This document shows positions 22,601 through 34,366 of a stretch of 64,000 nt of DNA, piece by piece; the stretch's first letter is position 1; every line of letters starts with the position of its first letter. Under the pieces are notes generated by a model. The model worked only from the letters and a program-made list of their open reading frames with translations. It searched no databases and was not told the DNA's origin. Made by a program: the position numbers and the translations under genes. Origin of the DNA: Amia ocellicauda (Eukaryota > Chordata > Actinopteri > Amiiformes > Amiidae); contig NC_089868.1 of the NCBI RefSeq assembly GCF_036373705.1, forward strand, positions 15,668,520 through 15,732,519, written 5' to 3'.

Positions 22601-25600
22601 CTTTAAGTACTTTCAGTTTATAGACCAGATCAGAAACAGATTTAGAAACTGGTCATGTTCCACCCTTTAAAGTGTAGGTAAACACAGACATGCTATCCGA
22701 CACTGGTGTAAAGCTGAAGCTAGGCCTCTCAAAAAAAAAAAACTTGGCAGTAACACAGAGGTATTTTTTTCCGATTACTCAAGGTCACACCCAATTGTTT
22801 AGATTCCCGACATTTTGTTTAGTCTGAGCCAAATCTGTGCTGCTTCGCGTTCACATTACCAGTGTTGTAAATATGGTAATAATGGCTTTGTTGCATATTT
22901 AGTGTGGTCTACAATAGTACATACTGGGGGTCAATCTCACTCAGAGGTCTATGACACAGTCATAGTTTAATTTAACAATAATGGGGGGAAATAAAGTGTT
23001 CAGCTGGAATTAAATCAGATCGAACTGTAGGAAGCCAGAAGGCACAGACATTTGACACAGCTTAAAACTTTGATCTTTCTGCTTCTGACACGCCAATCAT
23101 TCCAAAAGACTCTTCTTAGTTTCTAGTCAATTTTCTCAGTGCTCACGGGATTATGCAACATGGAAAGAAAGGGTACAAATGGGCACTTCCTGACATTCCG
23201 GTTTAGGCCAGCGAAATTAGCCGAGTGCCTGACAAGCAACATACAGGGCTTGTACAGTCTTGATTTTGAGCCCAAACTTCAGAGACAAACCTTAAAATTA
23301 AAAAACGTGAAACTAAACCCAAAAAACCCCCCAAAAAACCCAAACTAAGACCGACAGAGACAGGCGGTGACGAATGCAGGTGATAACACATTTCAGTGCT
23401 TTTTCTTTCTTCGTGTTGAGCTTACATGCTCAGATGTATGGGCACTTTTTGTGAGCAGGTCCGCAAAGAAAAGTGTTCCGGTACAGGCCCAATGTTATAT
23501 GTAACAAAGGTAAAACTGACATGGTTTGTCTTCAACCAATATGGTCTGAAAGTGAACTTTTTCCACAGTGACAGTGACCCAAAAGCTAATTTCACACCTT
23601 GCATTCCAGGCGGCTGGCAGGAGAAGGGAAATGCGATCACCAGGAACATGATACATTGTTACTCTATTTAAACTCTAATCTATGTGGCAGTGACAGTAAA
23701 AGCCAAAGGAAGAACTTTCTAGCCATGAGTCAGTTATTCCTAGTTACATCTCTCTGGGACCAGGAGTGCTTTAAATAAACAGTGTCTCACTAAAGAACAA
23801 CTCTGCAACATGCGTCTTTGGACCACACTTCCATATCACGACATTACATTAAAAACGCCAAAAAGGCACTAAGAGACACTCAGACCTTTAAGAGTGGTCC
23901 ATTATAATCAACCAAACTGCAAACAATAAAATAATTAATCAATCAATTAAGTGCACTGTTTATGTAATGACATGGCTTGACAAGTGGCAGCTTTGAAAAG
24001 TATTGTTTTAATTAGTAGATGTATTCATTCTTACAAGATTTACTGTTAATTTAAACTCCCCCCCCCCCCCCCGAAAAAAAAACAGAGTACTTTAATTTCT
24101 TTAAATATGTAAATGCACGAATCTTGCATTAAAAAGAGCCACATTAAACTATGAATAGCGGTTAGACACCTCTATACTGAACATGGACAAGTAACAGCAG
24201 ACCATACCATAATAAACTCCAATTAAAAGTGTTTTTGAAGTGTGTTCCTCTGTGTATTACGGGCTCTGTAAACACACCAGCTGACACAGCAGTGTTGCCC
24301 CTGGTTACTAAAGCAATGCGTGAAATCACAGGGATTAGGAGCGCTGAAGTGACGTCTGCGCTCCCAGCTCCTACTCTGCTGGGGCCCATTGATAAAGCGA
24401 CTGTGAGAAGTGTGTGTGGATGGGGCTAGTCTGCCGAAGCTAGGTTAAGGCAGTGGGAGAAATCGCTGTAGCCTCCCACTGCTTTGAATTACGCAACTGA
24501 ACTGCCCTGTATAACTCATGCCTCCCACATATTATTTTTATCACGCCACACTATGTCCTCTCCTCCACTTTTAGGTGTGAACAGCAGTGGGAACGGTTTA
24601 CCCCGGAGACAAAGGTCTAAACACAGTAAAATAAAATAAAAACAAGCACTTCATTTAATGTCATATTACATTAACAGTAAAACAACTGTGTAATGCTTAA
24701 AGCTAGTAAATAAATTAGTTTTATAAAAAAAAAACATTTTTTCCTACTCAATCTCCTGGTCTTGCTTTGAATTGCTCAGTTCAGTAAATCTGCTTTAATT
24801 GTGTTTTTATTTTTATTGCATTTAAAAAAAGAGGCCAAGGATGCAAATTCAATCATGTTTCTGTTCTAAAATGGATGCAAACCATTCCCCAACCTCGTCA
24901 CAGTCATTTACATTTTACTTAGGAAACAAAAACAAGCCGCGAGCGATACAAAGCCTTCTTTTTGAAGCCCACAAGATATTTACATTCACTGCCTCCGACT
25001 TCAGAGCGGTTGCTATGAAGATGAGTGGGGTAGCCGTGCTCTCAGCCTTACCCATGAAGACGCACCATACACAAATGGCAAATAATCAGCCCTGAAAAAC
25101 AAACACCAGAGCCAAGAACCTGTACTTCAAATATTAAAGGGATATATGAAAAAGTAACATTTTAATTCAGTTTTGTACACTATTCAAACAATGAAATTTA
25201 GCAGGACGCTAGTAACATGTAAGATTTTAAACAACTTTGTTTATGCATTACAAACAGGTGTAGAGAGGTTACCAAAACGCTGATCACACAGTAAATATGA
25301 AACTTTACAGAACAGGGCAACAAGGAGAGAAAGTTATTGACCCTGAACTGGTACTTTCCAAATAAGATTCAAATTCTCCTTTCCTTAAAATTGACTTTAA
25401 AAGGTTTGTATTCAATAACTTCAGAGTTTGTAGTATCTAGTCCTAAAAGAGCTAAACATTAATCAGATTTTCTGGAGGAAATAGAATAGCCAGGGCTCTA
25501 ATAAAACCTGCCACATGCCTCTTTTATAGATGCACACAAACAAACTGCACAGAATTTCAGAATTAATAAAATGATTCCATTAAGTGTCTTTAAAAATAAA

Positions 25601-28600
25601 TGTATTTTATGCCACATCAGGCTTTTAAACTATGTAGTCACTGAGAAAGAGATTGGAGATTCATCAGATAGTGGATCCTACTGTAATGATTTATTTATTA
25701 AAAACAGTTAATAAGCTACATGGGGTCAACGATGCAGAGCGTCTGTCGGGGTTGAACACACAGCTGCCTTGCTCCCTGTCCATAACAGCATCCTGTCAGG
25801 TGGGATCCCGAGACAATGCGGTCTCCAGGAGCAACACCTCGCTCTCCTGCCCAGACCTGATTAGACTACCAACATTAATGACCACTTCAATTAGAGTGGT
25901 ATGCAAAGCTTCAGCTTGGAAGTAGAAAAACAATAACAATCCTCCCAACAAAAGACACCTTTGAATTTCCTTCTAGTCCAGGCAATCGTTTCAAAGCGAT
26001 TCCTTCTAGAAATGCAGCTGTCGAAACATGCTTTGGGGAAACAAGAGCCAACTTGACGCAGGGTGACATTTTGTTTTCTGAAAATTCATGTGCTGTTTGA
26101 CACACTTGAAAACACGGTGTGCCTTCAGGTGGATGGGCAATTTCTTACGTACAACACCACTACAGTCACATGGACCAGAGATTGGAATAGCAGTGAAACA
26201 ATAAGGACCAGCACAAGTGATGCAGAAAATGAATTAAATCTGAAATATGGGAGGATAAAATAAGATAATGAAACAATCATAGGAGCAGTTTGCAACTACT
26301 AAGTAGACTTGAGTGCAGGCAAGAAAATCTGGGAAGATATTTTACTCTACATAAATAGAACATAAATAGAGCATCTAGTTAGTTAAAGTATTCTGTTACA
26401 TTGAACTAGATTGTTGTGCACCAGCGGAACAAAAAGCAACAGTGACATAGCTGACATTATTTTCTAATCAACCAGTAATGCCCTTCCTTTGCCATCAGAA
26501 GAGAGTAACAACATTGAGCTGAGCTGATTATACAACATTCACAATACAGGGTTTTAAATCCTTGCCTTTCAAATCCTTCGTAAATTTGGTTGATTAATTA
26601 AGCCGGGTATACAGTCCTGTTAATTGCCATTATTAATATTTTCTTTAAGCCTAAACATGACACTAGAAGAGAGACTTCACCCTTTTACACCCTGCATCCT
26701 TCCTTGCAATGCATAAGCCACATTGGTCTCAATTCCTAGAACACAAATTATGTCACAGTCAAGATTAGCATAAAATAAGTGCATCTTCAAAAATTAAAAA
26801 AATCCCTTGAGGTCACAATTAACAAGCTGTAAGGGGTCACGTTGTTTAACCTATGGAATCCTATGAGCTGTGTGGGACTCCCAGCACTGTGATCACTAAC
26901 ATGGAGAACTTTCTCCTGTATTTATTGCAAATTCCTAAGAGTCTTGTCATTAGAACTTCATTTGCAAGAATGTATTATTTATTTAACAATTTAATCCTGA
27001 CTCTAATCCGGCCCCAAGAATGAAACATTTTTACACAAACTGCTCACACTCCCCCACTCATTGCGATGACGGCTAAATCCACACAGTGCAGTAAGCCATC
27101 TACTTGAATGGGAAATACTATATGGGATGTTTATATGTGCAGGGCTTTAAGGCTAAAAAAGTGGAAAAGGTCTATAATTATCAAATGAATAACTTAACAA
27201 AACTAGTTACTCAAACCTAAACACTACTGAAAGGTTTCATGTTGTTAAAATCCTATGAAGGCAATACCTGAATCCAAATTAAAAAGATCCCTGAACGTCT
27301 AAGGAAAGTAAATAACCTAAATCAAAATAAATAATCTGTATGAATGTCAGAAATATATTAAGAATATTGGACTGAAAAAATCACCCAAATAATTGATGAC
27401 AATCTGTTAACAATCATATAATAATTATACACCAAGGAAAATATTATAAACGAGTATACATAAATTGTTTTTTTTCTCCAAACACTACTTTGCATTTTTG
27501 TCGTGTAGGTTTCACTGGTGAACGAACAGAAGCAAGTTGAAACAGTTTGCCTTTCATTTAATAAATATTTAACATGTTTAAACTCCAAGAGTTACTCGTT
27601 TACCATATCAAACAAGAATAAAAATGTAGCAATTAGTATTCAATATTCAAACTTCTAATGATAATTTAGACTATGAATGTATTGTAAAACAATGTGTTTG
27701 GTATATTTTCTTTTTAAATGCAAAATGAAGAAAAATTGTAAGCCAGTGAGTCCATATGTATCATAGGGTTAAAGATAACGCAGACATTTGGTAACCAACC
27801 ACACCTGCTATAAATTCTGTAGCTGCAGTAATAAAAAGACTTTGTTCATTGTGGTAAAATAATATAAGCGTGTTTTCCTATGCTTAGACAATATGTAATC
27901 CCTTAACATTACAGATTCCCCTAAATAACCCGGCCTAAAACAAAATCAACAAATGCCAGATCTGTTCATATTTCCTTCACTCAAACAGAACAAGAACATT
28001 CTTCATTAAATATTTTAGGAATGCTATTAATTCTTTCCACACGGCAACAATAAAGACAGATATGGTTTATTTTTCATTGAAAACTCCCTCTGATACCCGC
28101 CTTGCATTCCTGTACAGTGCAGAACACTCGAAACATCATTATTTGTCCTTCCAGAATAAGCTTCCCAGCTATATAGGGTCAAAGTTGATACAAACCTTAA
28201 AGTTTCTGAAAATTGGTATTATTGCTGTCTCACCAATAACAGAGCTGTTTAAATAATTTTTGATAAACTGTAAGTTGGTATCAACACTGCAGGAAAACTA
28301 AATACAAACACAGAATACTGGTGTACAGTCTGATTGGGCTCATGTCCCTGGAGAACTCTTCCTAAGGGTTATCTGCAGCAATTTAAGGTTGTGCCCACCA
28401 AGCAGGATGTCAGGGACTTCCTATGTCTGCAGCTGTATCTCCTGACAGCTCCTGTCCTACCAAGACACGCTTCTGTATGCTCCTTTCATTGACAGAGAGT
28501 AAGGATTAAAACTCGGCATACATTAATTAACTGGACACGAGTTTACAACATATATACACGTTTGATAATGCAACTTTTTTTCTTTTTTAAAGCAATATCA

Positions 28601-31600
28601 CTGGAATTAAACATATAAAAACATATCAGCTGTAAAATTAACAAAGTATGTAAAGATGTAAATGTATAACTATCAGGTCCTAATTCACTTAACCTCTAAC
28701 CACGTTCTCCAAATGAAAACAATCTTCTGAATAATTAAAACCATCTAAAGTCAATACTGCTTTTATAATTTGGTACTTCTGGTGGTTTCTGTAAAGGATT
28801 AACACTAAAATCAATAAATAAGAATATAAAAGAGTGCCAAAAAGAAGATGGTAAACAAAAATCATCGTTCTCTTTTGTCATGCAATGGTGTAGTATGCAA
28901 ATAAGTCAACCGAGAGTACAGGATTAAAGTAGGGTTCCAGCAGACTGCACATCTCTCACAAACTAGCAATTAGGGTAAAAATATCTTCAAAGTCATCAAG
29001 AACCCCAACTGTTTTTAATTGATCCTAAAAGAACATTACACTGTATTCATAGAAATCACCACTGAAATGTTCAAGTATTCAGTGATGTTTCCTATATGTT
29101 TTTTTTATGATCAAGGACAAAATTAAAAAATAGCCTAGTTCTTGATTATCCAGTTATGTAGGGTTCATAAACCTGAATGTTAGATATAACTTTGAAAAGA
29201 TAAACCCTTAATCTCTAAAAACAGTACTTAAAGAAGAGAAAAGAAACAAAACATTTACATTTAATTTGCCAGTATTACTTGAAGATTTTGGCAGTTGATT
29301 ATGCTTAATGCTTACAGGTGTCAAATATTCATGAATAAAATGTAATTGTAAAGCCACAGGATTTAAATAAATGTCAAGGATTGACTGAATGTGGAATAAA
29401 TAGTTTAACTATTCCAAGATCTTTTAAATAAAACTATCCACAAATGTGCCTGTCTAGAAAATAAAGAGTCACACATATGTGGCCAGTAATAACAAGGTGG
29501 GGTTCCTCAATTGACTTTGCGTGGTGTTGGTTTGTTTTTTGTTTTTCTTTTCTGTGTAGAGCTAGACTTTTGAACATCAGTTGTCAGACTGGTTATTGCA
29601 AAGCTGCCTCCCTCGTTTCTATCATCTCCACTCCACTCCAAGAAGGCCAGAACTGATACGGCATTCAGGAAGAGGCAATGTCTATAGCCCTCTCTGGACA
29701 CAGATGTGGAAATCCACATAGGGGCCAGGAACGAAAATATATAACTCTTTAAAAAGGTTATGCTATTATTTGAGATAATAGTTTATATTTCTCAGCAACT
29801 CAAGATGTGTATCAGTTGGAGCAGAGGAAATGAAATGGAAAATATAATAACACACTAGAGCTCCACAAACAAATACTGTAAACTGAGAGGGGGTTACAGT
29901 GAGGCTGTCTGAGGACATCAACATTTAAAACTGAGCAGCAGGTGCAAGAACTTGTGCTAATGAAGCACGCCTCTGGGAAATAATTACAAGAAACCGATTT
30001 ATCTGCTGTGAGGAAAAAACATTAAGCATATGACTGTGGTCTCAGGCTTAATTTATAAGAGATTTATTTTATTTACTCGTCTAATTAGATTAACCTCATA
30101 GCCTAATACACCTAATTCCCTACTACTCTCCCTAATCAATATGATTTAACTACTAGTAGTAAACTGAACCTGTGCACTGGAATAATGGTTTCACTTATGT
30201 CGAGTGTGCAAAATGTTATTCACAATATAAATTTAGACTCGTTTATTTGTTTGAATTATTGAAGAAGAATGTTGCTGGGAGAGTTCGTAGCTCGGTGCTT
30301 TGCCAGTTCAAAGTCTAACCTTTTACGCAACAGTAAACCTATAGAAAAGCATACAGAGAAGATTGTGCCTCAGTTCATGCGAAACCTATCAGAGGAGCGA
30401 TCCTGTTTCAGAGCCAGCCATCCAGGAGACTTCAGAGGACATTAAAAAAACGTTGGAGAAAATATTAAGATCAGTTTTTGGAGGCTCACTGCCAAATGCC
30501 CATGACCTGGCAAGTGCGCCACACTGGAAAACGAGAAGGACGGGATAGACACACATTTGACTTCTGTGTAGTTACACTTTACAAGCTGAATTAATAAAAT
30601 ACTCGTTGCTGGTTGTGTGCAGGCTAGATTTCCATGTCCTTTTTTTTCTCCTAGTGAATGGCATCAGCTGACCCAAGATTTACATTTGGCTTATCCTTAT
30701 TTCCATACGATTGGATGGGGAGCTAAGAATGTGTGGAGGCGGAAATTATTCAGACAAACTTCGAGGTCAGAGACAACACAATAAACAAATACATGCATAT
30801 ATATGAAAAAAATCAAATCAAATCAAAAACCATTTCACTTTTGGAAGCAGCCTACAAAAAAGGAGTTACTTTCCACAGGTTGGCACATATTCTCTCATAC
30901 GCAGAGGAGGAACTGATTTTAAAACAGCTCATCAGACATGGACAATGCACCAAACTTATTTCATCTAATGTGTGCAAGCATGTTTTGAGAGTTTATAGTG
31001 ACAGTAAATAGTTAATGATGCACCCATCAATGAATTATTTCCATGCAAGCCTTCTGTTCTGCTTTCTACAAGTAATAATCAACTCCACAGACTGGGCATC
31101 ATCAGGTCCATAGTCCTGTAGCTCTGGTCTAATAAACAGGTTAAAGATGTCATGCATGATGTGGTTGGTACGTAGGCAGCCTTTTCGTGTACTATTTAAC
31201 GTGATAACTATCAATCATAACTGATCCACTGCGTCAGAAGTCCACTGAGTTTTGAAACACCTGTAGCGCAATTGTCGGGAATGAATTGGTAGTAAAGCAG
31301 TTCATGAGGAAAGTGTTTGCAGACCCTCTCCAGCCACCCTGTATACACCTGCTGCTCACCCAAACTCATTTTTAAAGCAGGTATAGTCTACCAAACTAAG
31401 ACAGAGCTTGGGATCCAGGGGAGTTTCACACCCACAACCATTTCAACATCATGTGTGTGAAACTCAACCTCCCCATACAAGCCTGGAAAAGAAAAAGCCC
31501 CCCAGTGCATATTTACCTCTGCTGCACTGAGGTTGAAGGCGCTGGCTATCTTCCCATAGAGCTCCTTGACGTTGGTGAAGCCCTCGATCCTGCCGGTGGG

Positions 31601-31789
31601 GCTGCCATGGGCGAGCTGCGTGTGGAAGACCAGCTTGGGCCGCAGGTTGGCAGGCGGAGGGGGCAGCCCGGCTCCATTGACCGCCGTCTTATTCTCGCTG
31701 CCCCCCGCCAACCCTGCCGTCTCCTCATTCTCCACCAAGTGCGAGCTCTCCCTCGACTTGTTTTTCTTCTTCCTTAACCCCAGGGGCAT
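13636..31789 (-). CDS. GIPC2: GIPC2, PDZ-domain adaptor protein, complete, six exons
   Basis: GIPC proteins are cytosolic adaptors whose PDZ domain binds receptor C termini and whose GH2 domain recruits myosin VI for endosome trafficking. Coding exons on the minus strand are 31517-31789, 21605-21790, 18147-18327, 14370-14482, 14117-14198 and 13636-13790. All have GT/AG borders, and together they encode 329 residues (human GIPC2 is about 315). The order is a basic N terminus starting [11 protein letters not shown]1 (about 52-125, [11 protein letters not shown]), PDZ (about 130-210, carboxylate loop LGLTI at 138-142) and GH2 to the end (about 243-329, [19 protein letters not shown]). I chose the ATG at 31789 because its product matches the human start. 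An in-frame ATG at 31852 would add 21 residues. Intron 2 holds a Tc1-type element. GIPC1 and GIPC3 are the alternatives, but the MPL start and the DNAJB4 neighbour favour GIPC2. Confidence 0.96.
14199..14369 (-). other. GIPC2 introns 4 and 5 region
   Basis: Short intron 4 (14199-14369). Intron 5 is 13791-14116. Both have GT-AG ends on the minus strand. Nothing else is visible in them. Confidence 0.85.
14483..18146 (-). other. GIPC2 intron 3
   Basis: A 3.7-kb intron between the end of the PDZ coding region and the GH2 linker exon. It has a C run near 14677-14688 and otherwise AT-rich sequence. An 8-bp hairpin (aggaccga/tcggtcct) lies near 15668-15690. I recognise no gene or transposon. Confidence 0.8.
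19575..20587 (-). pseudogene. Tc1-type transposase with a frameshift
   Basis: The N-terminal part (start ATG at 20587) opens [20 protein letters not shown] and contains the paired helix-turn-helix region. It leaves frame near 20235-20245, where one C appears to be missing from a C/G run, and then meets a stop at 20192. The remaining frame resumes from about 20235 to the stop at 19575. It keeps all three acidic residues ([23 protein letters not shown]), with 34 residues between the last two. The usual D of SPDLNP is H here. With one lesion and otherwise full coding content, this is a fairly young dead copy. Confidence 0.92.
20639..20717. repeat. Perfect inverted repeat, 35-bp arms, inside the Tc1-type element
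   Basis: The arms 20639-20673 and 20683-20717 are exactly complementary, with a 9-nt loop. They lie between the transposase start and the right terminal repeat, so the element's untranslated leader could fold into a long hairpin. My recollection is that this palindrome is typical of the subfamily rather than unique to this copy. Confidence 0.95.
21791..31516 (-). other. GIPC2 intron 1 (9.7 kb)
   Basis: The first intron, between the N-terminal exon and the GH1/PDZ exon. It is AT-rich overall. It contains a long C run (about 24058-24072) followed by A, and a 15-bp imperfect hairpin at 24445-24487. A locally GC-richer patch lies at about 24250-24480. No exon of another gene was recognised on either strand. 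First introns of this size often hold enhancers, but nothing in the sequence proves one here. Confidence 0.75.
24445..24487. repeat. Short imperfect hairpin in GIPC2 intron 1
   Basis: Positions 24445-24459 pair with 24473-24487 over 15 bp (two G-T pairs) around a 13-nt loop. The core is gcagtgggag/ctcccactgc. The stem is shorter than a standard microRNA precursor. I recognise no known microRNA. Confidence 0.5.
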
Positions 31790-32160
31790 CTCTCTCCTCT
31801 CTTCCCCCCCCCCCAGCAAATGCAAAGTGCGCTCTCGTTTGACGCACGCCAACAGGGATTTGCCCGTCCTTGCCAGCTAACCCGCCGGTCCACCTGTGAA
31901 AGTGCGTCTCCTTTCCTGCCCAGACTTTGTTCTTCAGCAGCGGCTGGCACTCTCGCCCGTCCTCGGTGTGCAACAGGTAGGGCAGCCAATGGAGAAGTTG
32001 CACCGCGGTTGCGCCCTCTGCTCAAAAGTGGTCCCGCATAGGCTGGAGTGGGGCTGAACAATAGCGACGCTGCTGCCACATTGTGCGAGCGCAGGCGCAG
32101 TGGGAGGAGGAAGCCCGGGTGTTGAGGAGCTATCGCTTGATACCGAAACTCCTTTACCTG
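31540..32160 (-). promoter_or_regulatory. GC-rich promoter and first-exon region of GIPC2
   Basis: The first coding exon and about 370 bp upstream are GC- and CpG-rich against AT-rich flanks (for example the gcgagcgcaggcgcag stretch near 32085-32100). This is the usual appearance of a CpG-island promoter. No TATA box is evident. The transcription start cannot be placed by eye. Confidence 0.6.
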
Positions 32161-34366
32161 CCTCAGGTGAGATCACTTAAAGAGACAGCGCTCCTTTTGA
32201 GGAAATCGCACTTTCTCTGCATGTTCTAGGTTGATTAAGCACATATCCAAAGCTAAATACCACTACAAATAGTTATTCTAGTAATCTTGCAAATCAAAAA
32301 GTACCCATTTGTGTGTAATGTATATTGAGATCATTTGTACAACAATCAACCAAAATAATACAATGCTGTAAATAACAATAATTGTATTCCAGCAGAATCA
32401 AAAGAGATGGATTCTGGTATAGTACAGGAGCTATTTCAACTTGAATAATAAAGTGTTATATCCATAATTGTTTATATTTCATTTCATATATTATTATTAT
32501 TATGATATATAATTAGTAACGAGAAATAAAATAATAAGGTAGTTTAATTAGTAAATTATTATTATATAGGCTATTTTGCACACGTCTTTATCCAAGGCAA
32601 CTTAAATGATTTTACAAACCCTACAAAGTACTACTACTAAAATTGTAGTACAAATAATGATGTTGCTGTAAAAAAAAGGCAACAGAAATTGGCAAAACAT
32701 TTCATTTTCTCATACTCTACTATATATTGTGTACTTATTGTCACATACCCTGATACGTACTGTGCATTTGCCTTGAAAGGGTACACATTGACACAGTCTG
32801 GCTTGGGCTTTGAGTTTCAGGACACGGCTGTACAAAATCAATATGACGCAGCAATTCTCCACATGCGTAGACCCGTGTCGTTGGGGTTTTTAATTAAATG
32901 ACTTGCAGTAGGAGGTTGGTACAGACAGCATTCACAGTATGTTACTATATGGAAATGGCCCTTAAAACAACAACAAACATAGTAAAATAATATAATAATT
33001 AATCATGATAAAGGAATACCTGTTTTTTTTTTTTTGTTGCATTTACTCTTCAGTTTCCTTTTAACTGACTAATGGGGAATATAATGTAATGTTCCAAAGA
33101 ACAAACAGTTTCTTAAAGCATAGCCTGACAGTGCTAACAAATTATTATTTGTTCTAGCATGTCATATCAGTTATTACTCAGTATCCTGACATCCAAAGAC
33201 AGAGGAAACAGATAAGGGAGAATGCTAACCTACCCAGCCCACTCTGTGCTATTTATAACAGCTGCCTGCCATTTCAGTTGTATTACATAGAGTTCATAAT
33301 GCTCTTGGTAAACCATATTGAGGACAGTATCAGACTAATAAAGGAAACAGGCACAGGCCTATACAAGATAACATCTTGCATGCCATTGCCCAGAACTCCT
33401 ACACTGTAACATATGTTTATGCTTTTCAGTGTGTATATACACAGGCTAATGCAGTCAGAGTTTGCATATTTAGGCACAGGGAGCACTACTTACATTATTG
33501 AGTAGTGCACCACCTCATGGCAGAATATAGTAAACTGACTTGCTGTCTATTTTCAGTGTGGGAATACAGGAAGGTGACTGATCTCTTTGTAGAGTATATG
33601 TTAATAAGTGCCTTTCATGTAAAATGTATTTAAAACTAAAAAGGGAAAGCACTCATGTCACTGACATTCTTTAACATTTTAACTTTTAGCACTGAAAAGC
33701 AATGTTTGCATACATCCAGAATGTTTGATTTTACTAAACAAATATTTTTAAGGCATTTTATTGACTTATCCATAATACAGAATCCAAATAAGTAGGCCAT
33801 ATAGTGTTACACTTTAGGCTTCGTCTGAGCTTCTTGTTGAGTATTGAAAGTTCCCAGGGTCTGAGATGCTTTAACACATCTGTGGCCTGTTGAAAATATG
33901 TAGATCTGTCATCAGCAAACCTCAGTATTAGATTTCAACAAACCATGTAACTTCAGGAACACCAATAAGAGTTTGTCATTATACAAAACACATTATACTG
34001 CAGATAAACTATACAGTTTACAGGACAGTTAACTGTACAGAGAGAATATGCAGTCATTTGTTCTAATTGCATCACATTAGAATATACAAAAATATACAAT
34101 CATGTTAAATAAAATAAATAAATGAATGAATACAACTGGTGGACAAGAACCAACACAAAATGTTCTTGTAGACATCAAAAAAAATACTTGGTTTAATTTA
34201 CATTGCAGCATGCATTTTTTGTTAGATTTTTTATGTTTTAAAAATAAACACAATATAGATAAAAAATATAAATTGCACATTTTTTGTAACATGTCTGTTA
34301 ACCATCAGCACTGTCCACACATGGGGGAAAGTCTGGTGCCGAGACATTAGTTTGCCTCCAGTCCTT
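32161..34366. other. GIPC2-DNAJB4 intergenic region with DNAJB4 3' UTR
   Basis: AT-rich sequence between the GIPC2 promoter and the DNAJB4 stop. Part of a fish SINE/LINE-type tail is seen at 32574-32620. A minus-strand AATAAA at 33757-33762 lies about 605 bp past the DNAJB4 stop and is a plausible end of its 3' UTR. No other exon is recognised. Confidence 0.55.
32574..32620 (-). repeat. Possible retrotransposon 3'-tail fragment
   Basis: The reverse strand reads like the conserved 3' tail shared by many fish SINEs and their partner LINEs (TTGCCTTGGATAAAGACGTG). Only the tail is seen, with no promoter-derived head. The identification is from memory and weak. Confidence 0.35.

Noticed and set aside
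24445-24487. Hairpin in GIPC2 intron 1 as a microRNA precursor
   Set aside because: The stem is only about 15 bp and no known microRNA sequence is recognised; listed as a hairpin only.
31725-32176. Several long minus-strand frames upstream of the GIPC2 start
   Set aside because: GC-rich sequence lengthens open frames by chance. Only the frame from 31789 matches GIPC2.
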